In this document: positions 19,991-27,293 of the stretch, piece by piece
Position numbering within the stretch: the first letter of the stretch is position 1
Layout of the letters: the number at the start of each line of letters is the position of its first letter
Assembly: GCF_900187425.1 (NCBI RefSeq)
Contig: NZ_FYDJ01000007.1
Location: 124,001-188,000, forward strand
Origin: Pseudomonas sp. Irchel s3h14
GTDB lineage: Bacteria; Pseudomonadota; Gammaproteobacteria; Pseudomonadales; Pseudomonadaceae
Direction: 5' to 3'
DNA: 64,000 nucleotides
Made by a program: the position numbers and the translations under genes
The notes under the pieces: model-generated
What the model was told of the DNA's origin: nothing
Databases searched by the model: none
Seen by the model: only the letters and a program-made list of their open reading frames with translations

Positions 19991-20204
19991 GGAGAGGCTT
20001 GGTTGGCTCGCCTATAATATTCAGCATGGCATGCTTAGTAGGCTTGCTCCCTGATCGTCAAGGTAAGGGCAATCATTAGGAGGTGGGTGAATTGAAGCGC
20101 AAGTTGTGCTTTGGTAGATGACCGCATGGTTGGATTTAAGCTGCACACTACGTGACTCAGTAAGGTTTGTTGGCTTGGGTGCCAATAAACCTGACACGAT
20201 CAAA

Positions 20205-20834
20205 TCAATTGGCATTGGTAGGAGTTTGGTTGTTTGTATCCAACAGGTGGTAGACATACTTTATGTGGGATTCGGCAAAGGCCTCATTAAGTGGTGCGTG
20301 ACCAATCATCAGGCGCATATAAACCGCTCCATAAATCACATCCATGAGTATCTCTATATTCGTGTCGCTCGAAATTTCACCTTTGTTTCGCCATTCCTCG
20401 AGAGTTTCACTAATAACTGCTCGCCTTCCATAGTGAAATCTTTCGCGGAAAGCACGCAAAATTGAAGGGTCTGACTGACCCTCTGCGATGATTTGAGCAA
20501 CCAAGCGACCTGGCCAGCCGGAGTATTGTTCTACAAGGGAGCGGAAATGATGGGCGATCGCTTCTCTTGGGCCAAGTTCCCGTGGAAGTGTCGTTTTGAT
20601 GAGGTGATTTTCGATGAACGCATCAATGACTACGAGTGCCTTGGAGTCCCACCATCTATAAATGGTTGCTTTGCTAACGCCGGCCTCTCTTGCAATGGCC
20701 TCAATGGATATAGCCTGAATTGAATTGTCTTGCAGGAGTTTAATGGTCGCATCGAGGATCAGCAGGCGAGTAGCTTCGCTGCGTGGTCGCCCGACAGCTG
20801 AGCTTTTTTTCGATTCTGCTTTTTTGACTTGCAT
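20205..20834 (-). CDS. TetR/AcrR-family transcriptional regulator
   Basis: A 209-residue regulator with an N-terminal helix-turn-helix, ISIEAIAREAGVSKATIYRWW at about residues 40-60, preceded by a basic tail (GRPRSEATR). A C-terminal ligand-binding domain of the TetR_C type follows. The start is the ATG at 20834 (MQVKKAESKK), with AGGA eight bases upstream. It is the only dedicated regulator inside the cluster. It is divergent from a promoter carrying operator D, 258 bases away. It is therefore the best candidate to bind the nine repeated palindromes, probably as a repressor released by a pathway metabolite. Binding is an inference. Confidence 0.9.
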   Translation of the reverse strand: MQVKKAESKKSSAVGRPRSEATRLLILDATIKLLQDNSIQAISIEAIAREAGVSKATIYRWWDSKALVVIDAFIENHLIKTTLPRELGPREAIAHHFRSLVEQYSGWPGRLVAQIIAEGQSDPSILRAFRERFHYGRRAVISETLEEWRNKGEISSDTNIEILMDVIYGAVYMRLMIGHAPLNEAFAESHIKYVYHLLDTNNQTPTNAN

Positions 20835-21092
20835 AGTCAACTTCCTGATAACGCATTTAAAAACTTCGTTTTGCCCCCGCTCGCCGCCGTACGGTTTTGT
20901 GGTTGGCAATCGAAACGGTTAGGCCAGTATATTTGCCGTAATGAAAAAATTCCACTTCAATTTCTACCCTACGGTATTGGAATTCGTACTGAGTCGTCGT
21001 GAAGAAATTTTGTCCGAAAAAACGGGGTTTGATGGTTGCTTGCGGAATGGATTTTTACGCATTTCAACTGCTGAAAGCATATTTATTTTTGT

Positions 21093-21112
21093 AAAACGAT
21101 GCGTATCGTATA
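21093..21112. promoter_or_regulatory. Operator D and promoter, divergent from tetR
   Basis: AAAACGATGCGTATCGTATA has perfect arms ACGAT and ATCGT (17 of 20 to consensus). It fills the space between TTGTAA (21089-21094) and a perfect TATAAT (21111-21116). The gap 20835-21180 otherwise holds nothing I can name. Repression of the small membrane-protein unit, and perhaps of tetR itself, is likely. Confidence 0.7.
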
Positions 21113-21180
21113 TAATGTATGGGCGTGGTTGCGAGGATGGCTTCGCGGGGTGCGCATACCGAAGCCAGGAGGAGCTTGCT

Positions 21181-21231
21181 ATGAATCCAGGTTGCGTTTC
21201 TTTGAAGAGGAGGGCAGTAGGAAATGAATGA
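21181..21231 (+). CDS. 16-residue leader peptide frame
   Basis: A strong ribosome site AGGAGGAG precedes ATG at 21181. The peptide MNPGCVSLKRRAVGNE ends in a TGA that overlaps the start of the next gene by 8 bases, and its own codons AAGAGGAGG supply that gene's ribosome site. This layout suggests translational coupling. It begins 65 bases after the TATAAT of operator D. Confidence 0.45.
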   Translation: MNPGCVSLKRRAVGNE

Positions 21232-21460
21232 CACCATTAAAGAATCTATCGTGGCGGGTGTTATCGGAGGCGTGATCTCTGCAGTGCTGGCTTTTTTGAT
21301 TGCTCATTTTTTCGCACCTTTCCCGCTCACTCCATTTGATAATTCTTTAGGGAATGGTCTGAGTGGTTTCTTCAGCGGATTGATGAGCGGGTTTGTAGGC
21401 GTATTTTTTGCGCTTAAAAAGATTGCCGGATTGTCGAGGGCAAGCTCATCTGGCCAATGA
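21224..21460 (+). CDS. Small membrane protein with two transmembrane helices
   Basis: A 78-residue protein with two hydrophobic stretches, VAGVIGGVISAVLAFLIAHFF (about 10-30) and GFFSGLMSGFVGVFFAL (about 48-64), both rich in Gly and Ser. A basic tail (KKIAGLSR) follows. I recognise no family. It is under operator D next to tetR, so it is presumably co-induced with the catabolic genes. A transporter accessory subunit or membrane-stress protein is possible. AGGAGG within the leader peptide supports the start. Confidence 0.6.
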   Translation: MNDTIKESIVAGVIGGVISAVLAFLIAHFFAPFPLTPFDNSLGNGLSGFFSGLMSGFVGVFFALKKIAGLSRASSSGQ

Positions 21461-21706
21461 ATAGCCTGAGTTCTCTGTTGGCGTGCAGGCTAGCAGGTCA
21501 GCGGTGAGCTTCTGATCGGGTTTGATCATAAGCTTGTTGTTTTTTTCTCCTGCCGCTTGAATGAGTACACATTTGGCGAAGGCGGGCATTCCATCAGAAA
21601 GCGCGGCAGCGGCAGCAAAAAAACCTGGTCGTTGATAGCGTATTTTTGCCGGAGTCTCGCATTCAGGTGGCAGGGAGCAGGCATGAATGCCCAGTCGCAA
21701 ACGCAC
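21446..21706 (-). CDS. Possible 86-residue reading frame, minus strand
   Basis: A GTG start at 21706 is preceded by AAGGA seven bases away, and the codons look Pseudomonas-like. The product includes SDGMPAFAKCVLIQAAGEKN and a run of Ala. I recognise no family. It overlaps the ends of the neighbouring frames, so it may be a relic or chance. Confidence 0.2.
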   Translation of the reverse strand: MRLRLGIHACSLPPECETPAKIRYQRPGFFAAAAALSDGMPAFAKCVLIQAAGEKNNKLMIKPDQKLTADLLACTPTENSGYSLAR

Positions 21707-21925
21707 TATGGAGTCCTTAGGCCTGGCAATGTATCGCTGGCGCCGGGCTGTTGGCTCAGTGCAGGGTGCGGGCTTGGTTGGCTTCTCCTATATGTGACCT
21801 CAAAAGTCTGCTCAGGAATGAAGCTACCATTTGTTCTTTTCTATATCTTAACTTTGCCGTTACCAGCTATGTCTTTGTTTTTTAGTAAGTTTTTAGATTA
21901 TCTGCTGCTTCGGGCAACTCATTGA
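21683..21925 (+). CDS. Possible 80-residue hydrophobic protein
   Basis: ATG at 21683 follows GGGAGC by six bases. The product has two hydrophobic stretches (GCGLGWLLLYV and KLPFVLFYILTLPLPAMSLFF). No family is recognised. It overlaps the minus-strand frame at 21446-21706, and at most one of the two is likely to be real. The rest of 21461-21926 shows nothing else. Confidence 0.25.
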   Translation: MNAQSQTHYGVLRPGNVSLAPGCWLSAGCGLGWLLLYVTSKVCSGMKLPFVLFYILTLPLPAMSLFFSKFLDYLLLRATH

Positions 21926-21926
21926 C

Positions 21927-21946
21927 AATACGATACGTCTAGTATT
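21927..21946. promoter_or_regulatory. Operator E and promoter of the PBP-like/FAH/hotdog unit
   Basis: AATACGATACGTCTAGTATT has outer arms AATAC and GTATT and core ACGT. It sits exactly between TTGACA (21922-21927) and TATTAG (21943-21948), a 15-base spacer. The gene start is at 21978. A bound protein would block RNA polymerase. Confidence 0.75.
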
Positions 21947-21977
21947 AGATTTGCGTCATCTAGAACGAGGAAAAAAA

Positions 21978-22823
21978 ATGCCTACCAATACTCTTCGGGT
22001 GATGTGGTTCGTTCCTCCCGCCATTGCGGTGGCCGCTTCGTGGCAAGAGTCGCTTGGCTTCCGTCTTGAGTCCTCCAGGACACAGTCATCCGATGAGCAG
22101 TACCTGTTGCTTTGTGAAGGCGCGGTCGATGCAGTCGTGACGTCGATCGACAATGTACTGCACTGGAACCAGCGGCAAGGACCTGAAGACTTTGTCGTAG
22201 TTGCCCAAATTGAAACGACCACCCCGCTTCAGTTGATTGGATCCTCAAATCTGTCGGTCCCATCAGATTTGGTCGGCGCTAACATTCTGGTGGATGCGCC
22301 GGAGAACGGGTTTGTTATTGCACTCCGGGCGCTGCTGCAACAAGCCGGGCTCGGTACCGAGGACTATCGCCTGACCCCGGTAGGAGGCGTGCGTGAGCGT
22401 TTCTCCGCGCTCACCGAAGGGCAGGGCGATGCAACCTTGCTGGGGCCACCATTCGACACGATGGCAGTACAGCGGGGGCTTAGTCATATCGCAACAATAC
22501 AAGATGTATTTTCTAACTTTCCTGGTCAAGGCCTGGTAGTAAGGAGGTCAGTGAGTCATGCCAATGAAGCGTTAAAGGCCTGGATTCACATGCTGCAAGC
22601 TTCATTAACCACCGTGCCAGATGACACGGCGAAGCTTAAAGAGTCTCTGGAGTCGCTCGGCCTCCCTCCCGAGGCAGTAACGGCGCTGGTTAATACGTTT
22701 CCAAGTACCTTGATACCCTCCCGTGACGGCATTGAACTTCTTATCGGCCAACGAGCCTTGCTTGGGTTGGCTGGGGCGAATGTTACGTATGAGCAGGTTG
22801 TCGATTGCTCTTTTTTGCAATAA
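21978..22823 (+). CDS. Periplasmic-binding-protein-fold protein without a signal peptide (NMT1/THI5-like)
   Basis: A 281-residue protein that reads like a NitT/TauT-type substrate-binding protein (DAVVTSIDNVLHW, PSDLVGANILVDAPENGFVIALRALLQQAG, DATLLGPPFDTMAVQRG). It lacks a signal peptide: MPTNTLRVMWF goes straight into the first strand. No ABC permease or ATPase is near it. Known cytoplasmic enzymes of this fold include 4,5-dihydroxyphthalate decarboxylase and the THI5 pyrimidine synthase. With FAH, hotdog and ring-cleavage enzymes around it, a decarboxylase or other enzyme is a fair guess. The start is set by CGAGGAA. It heads an operon under operator E. Confidence 0.7.
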   Translation: MPTNTLRVMWFVPPAIAVAASWQESLGFRLESSRTQSSDEQYLLLCEGAVDAVVTSIDNVLHWNQRQGPEDFVVVAQIETTTPLQLIGSSNLSVPSDLVGANILVDAPENGFVIALRALLQQAGLGTEDYRLTPVGGVRERFSALTEGQGDATLLGPPFDTMAVQRGLSHIATIQDVFSNFPGQGLVVRRSVSHANEALKAWIHMLQASLTTVPDDTAKLKESLESLGLPPEAVTALVNTFPSTLIPSRDGIELLIGQRALLGLAGANVTYEQVVDCSFLQ

Positions 22824-22837
22824 TTCCGGAGACCTAT

Positions 22838-23827
22838 ATGAAGAAGTTTTCGCTCGGTACATTTTCGTTGAAGTCCAGCCCACAACAACGCTTCGCTGGG
22901 CTTGTTGTAGACAGTAAAATTACTTCGGTCAGTAGCTTGGCTGAAGAGTTTGGAGTTAATACTCTCCGGGACCAAAGTGTGTTGTCGCTCCTTGAGAATT
23001 GGGAAGTTAGCTACGCTGCACTCGAATCCATTGTAAACAAAGCGTCGACATCCTCTTGGTATAGCGAAGATCAATTGATTTTTCGTCCAGCCATTGATCT
23101 GCCACGACAGGTTTTCTGCACTGGTGCAAACTACCGAAAGCATGTAGTTGATTTGACGGTCGACTCTAATGTCGGGCCAGAAGGTTTTAATAAAGATGAG
23201 CTCAGGAAGTGGGCCGAGGACATGATGGATCAACGGGTTGCCACTGGCGAACCCTATGTCTTCACCAAACCCGTCTCAGCAATCTCGGGTGCTTACGAAG
23301 ATTTGGTGCTACCACCTACCACAAGCAAGCCTGACTGGGAGCTGGAGTTGGCTGTTGTTATTGGACGGAAGGGTTACAATATCCGTGCTGAAGACGCTAT
23401 GGATTATGTGGCCGGTTACACGATTGTCAACGATATTTCTGCTCGCGATTTGATTCCCCGAACCGATTATAAAATGCTCGGGACAGATTGGTTGCGATCG
23501 AAAGGCCAACCAGGTTTTCTGCCATTGGGACCCTACTTGGTACCCAAGAACTTTGTAAAGGACCCTCATAATCTATCTATGCGCTTGACCGTTTCCGGCG
23601 TCACCATGCAGGACGAGACCACCGCAGATATGCTGTTTGGAATTGAGCAACAAATTGCATATATATCTAAGTATGCCAAGCTTTTGCCGGGCGATATTAT
23701 TTGTACCGGATCTCCTGCAGGTAATGGCACTCACTATAATCGCTTCTTGCGAGATGGCGATATTATGATCGGCGAAATTGCCGGGCTGGGTACGCAGCGA
23801 CAAAAGTGCGTTAGTTTCGATAAGTGA
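22838..23827 (+). CDS. Fumarylacetoacetate hydrolase (FAH) family protein, copy 1
   Basis: A 329-residue FAH-fold enzyme. Metal ligands are visible as E168 and E170 (DWELELAVVIG) and D199 (VNDISARD), followed by GDIICTGSPAGNG. The family hydrolyses or decarboxylates diketo acids made by ring cleavage (fumarylpyruvate, acylpyruvates, oxohexenedioates). It starts at ATG 22838 (CCGGAG upstream), 14 bases after the previous gene. It is the first of two FAH proteins in the cluster, so the pathway probably has separate hydrolysis and isomerisation or decarboxylation steps. Confidence 0.85.
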   Translation: MKKFSLGTFSLKSSPQQRFAGLVVDSKITSVSSLAEEFGVNTLRDQSVLSLLENWEVSYAALESIVNKASTSSWYSEDQLIFRPAIDLPRQVFCTGANYRKHVVDLTVDSNVGPEGFNKDELRKWAEDMMDQRVATGEPYVFTKPVSAISGAYEDLVLPPTTSKPDWELELAVVIGRKGYNIRAEDAMDYVAGYTIVNDISARDLIPRTDYKMLGTDWLRSKGQPGFLPLGPYLVPKNFVKDPHNLSMRLTVSGVTMQDETTADMLFGIEQQIAYISKYAKLLPGDIICTGSPAGNGTHYNRFLRDGDIMIGEIAGLGTQRQKCVSFDK

Positions 23828-23838
23828 GGTGAAGAATT

Positions 23839-24309
23839 ATGGATCCTGTCGTTGACAATCCAGATCGCGCCTTCTTGGAGCGAGTTATTGCAGAGGCCCA
23901 GTTCGATATTCCTCTGGAACTAACCCCCGGACTAAGTGCCCTTAGCGCCCGGCTAATTCAAGGGCGGCCTGGGGCTGTCGAGCTAAGCTACGAAGTTCCC
24001 GAAGCGGCCATTCAGGGTAATGGCGTCGTTGCTGGCGGCACCTTAATGACTATGCTTGATTATGCGATGGCTTTTGCAGTTCTTAGTAAACTTTCTTGTG
24101 GCCAAACCTGTGCTACGACCAGTATCACGGTGAACATGCAGGCCGCCGTCAAACCCTCGCGACTGAAAGTAAGTGCCACAGTCGAACGTGTTGGTCGCCA
24201 AGTTGCCTTCGCGAGGGCTGAATTATTCGACCCGCACCGTGAATTGCTCATAGCTAGCGCGTCGGCTTCTTTCTTTATTATGGACGTCGCCCGCGTTCAG
24301 GCCGCATAG
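23839..24309 (+). CDS. PaaI/YbgC-type hotdog thioesterase-like protein
   Basis: A 156-residue hotdog-fold protein. The central helix reads GVVAGGTLMTMLDYAMAFAV, the PaaI pattern in which HGG is usual and Asp on the helix is catalytic. Here the His position is Ala (VAGG) while the Asp is kept, so the mechanism may differ or the substrate may not be a standard acyl-CoA. The strand TTSITVNMQAAVKPSRLKVSATVERVG fits the family. It lies 11 bases after the FAH gene with GAGGTGAAG as ribosome site, and ends the operon. Confidence 0.75.
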   Translation: MDPVVDNPDRAFLERVIAEAQFDIPLELTPGLSALSARLIQGRPGAVELSYEVPEAAIQGNGVVAGGTLMTMLDYAMAFAVLSKLSCGQTCATTSITVNMQAAVKPSRLKVSATVERVGRQVAFARAELFDPHRELLIASASASFFIMDVARVQAA

Positions 24310-24332
24310 CTCAAAAAAATTTACTCAATAAC

Positions 24333-24352
24333 AATACAATACGTATCGTATT
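24333..24352. promoter_or_regulatory. Operator F, the most symmetrical copy
   Basis: AATACAATACGTATCGTATT is a 20-base palindrome with a single mismatched pair and differs from the family consensus at one position. It lies 14 bases before the cupin gene's ATG at 24367, so a bound protein would sit at or just after the start of transcription. Confidence 0.75.
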
Positions 24353-24366
24353 TAAGGTGGCTATGA

Positions 24367-24906
24367 ATGAACAAGATTTTCAACACGGATTACAAGCCCG
24401 TACGAAGGATCGTGACCGGTCATAACGAAGTAGGTGAATCCATATTCACCAGCGACGGAGACACACCTAATGTGCTCGCGCAACCTGGCAAACCGGTAGC
24501 TCAGGTTGTCTGGGCAACCGGGGCAGGGCGCGCTGTAGGTTTCGATCCAGCACCGGCTGGTCATAAATTCGGTTTCCACTCTGATAAGGGGTCACTCCTT
24601 CGCATTGTTGACTTCCCACCAGATGAGGTCTACGACCAAGAAAAACTGGTTGAATTCCTCGACAGTGAAGGGGTTCGAGACAAGAACAAGCCGCGCCATT
24701 TTTGGTTCCACAAAACCGAATCGCTGGATTACGCCGTGGTACTCGAAGGTGAAATCGTCGCGATGATGGATCACGGTGAGACGGTCATGCGCCCGGGGGA
24801 CGTGCTGGTGCAACGAGCCACAAATCACAGTTGGTCCAATCGCTCAAAGCACAACTGCCGGATGCTATTTGTCCTGCTCGCACTGCAGGAAGGAGAAGAG
24901 CTGTGA
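24367..24906 (+). CDS. Cupin-domain protein
   Basis: A 179-residue protein with one C-terminal cupin: HFWFHKTESLDYAVVLEGE (motif 1) and RPGDVLVQRATNHSWSNRS (motif 2). Both His positions are present, so a metal site is possible. Related stand-alone cupins are common in aromatic and hydroxy-acid catabolic clusters, where they may be isomerases, dioxygenases or decarboxylases; the function is not settled. The ATG at 24367, not the out-of-frame ATG at 24363, follows AAGGTGG. Its stop overlaps the GTG start of the next gene. Confidence 0.8.
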   Translation: MNKIFNTDYKPVRRIVTGHNEVGESIFTSDGDTPNVLAQPGKPVAQVVWATGAGRAVGFDPAPAGHKFGFHSDKGSLLRIVDFPPDEVYDQEKLVEFLDSEGVRDKNKPRHFWFHKTESLDYAVVLEGEIVAMMDHGETVMRPGDVLVQRATNHSWSNRSKHNCRMLFVLLALQEGEEL

Positions 24907-25829
24907 AAAAAATCATTATTACTGCTGCCATTACTGGTGGCGCTCATACGCCGTCGATGTCCCCACATCTGCCGGTTACTCCTCAAGAAATTGCTGATCA
25001 GGCAATTGAAGCGATAGAGGCGGGTGCGGCGATTGTTCATCTTCATGCCCGAAATCCTGAAGATGGTCGTCCCACTGGCGATCCTGAAATTTTCCGTCAG
25101 TTTGTGTCTCGAATTAAAACCGAAACTGATGCGATCGTGAACGTATCCACCGGCGGTGGTGGGCCAGCAATGCCGATTAGCGAGCGCGCTGCTGCAGGTG
25201 TCGCTCTGCAGCCAGAGATGTGCTCCTTGAACATGGGGTCGATTAATCTCAATCTTTCAGAGATGGCCGCCAAAGACCGGAATTGGCGTTATTCCTGGGA
25301 GGTAGAGCACCTCACTGCCACGAAAGATCTTGTCTTCCGAAACACTTTTTCCGACATCGAGTGGATTCTGCGAACTATCGGCGCGGCAGGCACGCGCTTT
25401 GAGTTCGAATGTTACGACGTCAGCCACTTGTATACATTGAAATATTTCCTGGACAAGGGCCTTGTTAAGCCGCCGCTATTCATCCAAACAATTTTTGGAC
25501 TGCGGGGTGCGATAGGTGCTCACATCGAGGATGTAATGCATCAAAAACGGACAGCAGATCGTCTGTTTGGTGATCAGTATCATTGGTCAGTACTGGGTGC
25601 AGGGAAAGACCAAATGTCACTAGCGACGCTTGCGGCCATCATGGGTGGGAACGTCCGGGTCGGGCTAGAAGATAGTTTGTACATTGGGCGTGGTGAACTG
25701 GCGGTCTCCAACGCTGCTCAGGTGCAAAAAATTCGCAGTATTATCGAGCCGTTGGGCTTTGAAATTGCTACGCCTCAAGAGGCGAGGGAAATGCTTGCCT
25801 TGAAAGGGAAAGCCAACACGGCTTTTTAA
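24903..25829 (+). CDS. Beta-keto acid cleavage enzyme (BKACE, DUF849 family)
   Basis: A 308-residue TIM-barrel enzyme starting with GTG at 24903, overlapping the cupin stop, with GGAAGGAG upstream. Family features are ITAAITGG at the start, the zinc-binding HLHAR motif (His46, His48), NVSTGGGG, FECYD, and GGNVRVGLEDSLYIGRGE. BKACEs condense a beta-keto acid with acetyl-CoA to give acetoacetate and a new CoA ester. In this cluster it probably converts a 3-oxo acid left after ring cleavage. The specific substrate cannot be read by eye. Confidence 0.88.
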   Translation: MKKIIITAAITGGAHTPSMSPHLPVTPQEIADQAIEAIEAGAAIVHLHARNPEDGRPTGDPEIFRQFVSRIKTETDAIVNVSTGGGGPAMPISERAAAGVALQPEMCSLNMGSINLNLSEMAAKDRNWRYSWEVEHLTATKDLVFRNTFSDIEWILRTIGAAGTRFEFECYDVSHLYTLKYFLDKGLVKPPLFIQTIFGLRGAIGAHIEDVMHQKRTADRLFGDQYHWSVLGAGKDQMSLATLAAIMGGNVRVGLEDSLYIGRGELAVSNAAQVQKIRSIIEPLGFEIATPQEAREMLALKGKANTAF

Positions 25830-25879
25830 TTCATTAATGGTCTGTCCTGAATACAAGAAAAAGTAAAAGGTGCAGCGCA

Positions 25880-26986
25880 ATGCAAAAGATCAAGAAAGTA
25901 TTGATTGTAGGAACTGGAATAGGCGGTGGCACCTTGGCCTGTGCGCTCGCTGATCGTGGCATCGAAGTTCACGCAATTGATAATAAGCCTTCTATTTCTG
26001 CGGCAGGAACTGGGATTTGTCTTTTAGGTAACACATTGCGAGCCCTCGATTCGATCGGGCTGAAAAATGATTGCCTTGAGCGCGGGGCACCCTTCCAAAT
26101 GTTTCGTGAGTTCGATGCTACTGGAACTTTGATCATGGCCTCTCCGATTGGAGACAACTGTGGCATTAAGCGTCCTGAGTTATCGAATATCCTTGAGTCC
26201 CATGCTTCCAGGCGCGGCGCGATACTGAGTAAAAGTATTTCAGTTGAGTCGGTTATTGACAAGGGTAAAGTTGTATTGGTTAGTTTTACCGATGGCACTG
26301 AAACTGAATATGATTTGGTTGTGGCGGCAGATGGTGCCTTTTCACGTTTGAGAGACCGTTTTTTTGGCGAAGAGCATCGTCCAAAATTTGCCAAACAGAG
26401 TGTTTGGCGTTTCAACGCTCGTAGACCCTCATCGCTTGATGGGTTCCATATATTCCGAGCTGCGGATGGGACGGCCGTTGGGGTTCTGCCCACTTCGGCA
26501 GAAAACTGCTATCTCTTCCATATGGAGAACAGTCAAGAGCACCTTCGGTACCCGGATGAAAATTTGGACAGTTTGCTCATTGAGAGGCTCCGTTCCTATG
26601 AGGCCCCTTTGATTCGTGAAGCGCTGGAACAAATCACATCGCCCGCAGATGTATTGTTTCGCCCGTTTGATGTGACCCTTGTTCCTGTTCCCTGGAATCG
26701 AAATCGAGTGGTCCTGTTGGGTGATGCCGCTCATGCCCCAACACCACAGCTTACCTCGGGTGGAGGTATGGCAGTTGAAGACGCAGTAGTTTTGGCTCAG
26801 GTACTAGGCGAATACTCTGCTGATGAAGCTTTGAAAATGTACAGCCAACGTCGGTTTGACCGCGTGAAAAGAATCTTTGACGCGTCCTATCAGCTATCGG
26901 TCTATGAGCAGAATCCACTCGCGAATCGCGACAAAAGTGCACAACTTTTAATGGATAGTTATCGCTTTATAGCTCAGCCCTGTTGA
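25880..26986 (+). CDS. FAD-dependent aromatic monooxygenase, copy 2
   Basis: A 368-residue group A flavin hydroxylase, paralogous to the one at 18829. The motifs are GTGIGGGTLACALADRG, VVAADGAFSRLRDRFFG and GDAAHAPTPQLTSGGGMAVEDAVVLAQ. It shares even the segment SVWRFNARRP and the ending YRFIAQPC (YQYLGQPF in copy 1). Codons are more AT-rich than in copy 1, so the pair may have diverged in another host or arrived separately. It follows BKACE by 50 bases. Two hydroxylases suggest two successive or alternative ring hydroxylations before extradiol cleavage. Confidence 0.88.
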   Translation: MQKIKKVLIVGTGIGGGTLACALADRGIEVHAIDNKPSISAAGTGICLLGNTLRALDSIGLKNDCLERGAPFQMFREFDATGTLIMASPIGDNCGIKRPELSNILESHASRRGAILSKSISVESVIDKGKVVLVSFTDGTETEYDLVVAADGAFSRLRDRFFGEEHRPKFAKQSVWRFNARRPSSLDGFHIFRAADGTAVGVLPTSAENCYLFHMENSQEHLRYPDENLDSLLIERLRSYEAPLIREALEQITSPADVLFRPFDVTLVPVPWNRNRVVLLGDAAHAPTPQLTSGGGMAVEDAVVLAQVLGEYSADEALKMYSQRRFDRVKRIFDASYQLSVYEQNPLANRDKSAQLLMDSYRFIAQPC

Positions 26987-27064
26987 TTAAAATTTAAAGG
27001 TGTTTGATGCATCGCCGACCATCAGGCTGCCTTTTTGCGCTCTCAAAAACATCCCAAATAAACG

Positions 27065-27083
27065 AAACGATTCGATCGTATTT
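27065..27083. promoter_or_regulatory. Operator G, variant with a one-base shorter centre
   Basis: ACGAT (27067-27071) and ATCGT (27075-27079) are perfect arms but separated by three bases rather than four. It lies 139 bases upstream of operator H, in front of the same unit, and may be a secondary site. The 307-base gap 26987-27293 contains operators G and H and no convincing gene. Confidence 0.45.
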
Positions 27084-27203
27084 GGCATGCACCAGTGAAG
27101 CCGATTTTACCGCGGCGGAGCCGTTCAGATGCTTGGCCTGCCAGGAGTTCAGGCTCGGCTGTAGTCGGTATGACAGATGGGCGGCACACAGGTTTGTCTT
27201 TAC

Positions 27204-27223
27204 AAAACGATACGTGCCGTATA
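27204..27223. promoter_or_regulatory. Operator H and promoter of the extradiol dioxygenase unit
   Basis: AAAACGATACGTGCCGTATA matches the consensus at 16 of 20. It lies between TTTACA (27199-27204) and TATAGC (27220-27225), again with a 15-base spacer. The FAH gene begins at 27294. Confidence 0.65.
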
Positions 27224-27293
27224 GCTTTAGGCTGTGCAGGCCACTATGCCGGCTCTGTCATAACGAGCCATTCCAACAAAAGAGGGAGATGAT

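Noticed and set aside
20118..20465. 115-residue plus-strand reading frame near tetR
   Set aside because: Most of it is antisense to the TetR gene, and no ribosome site or family is visible.
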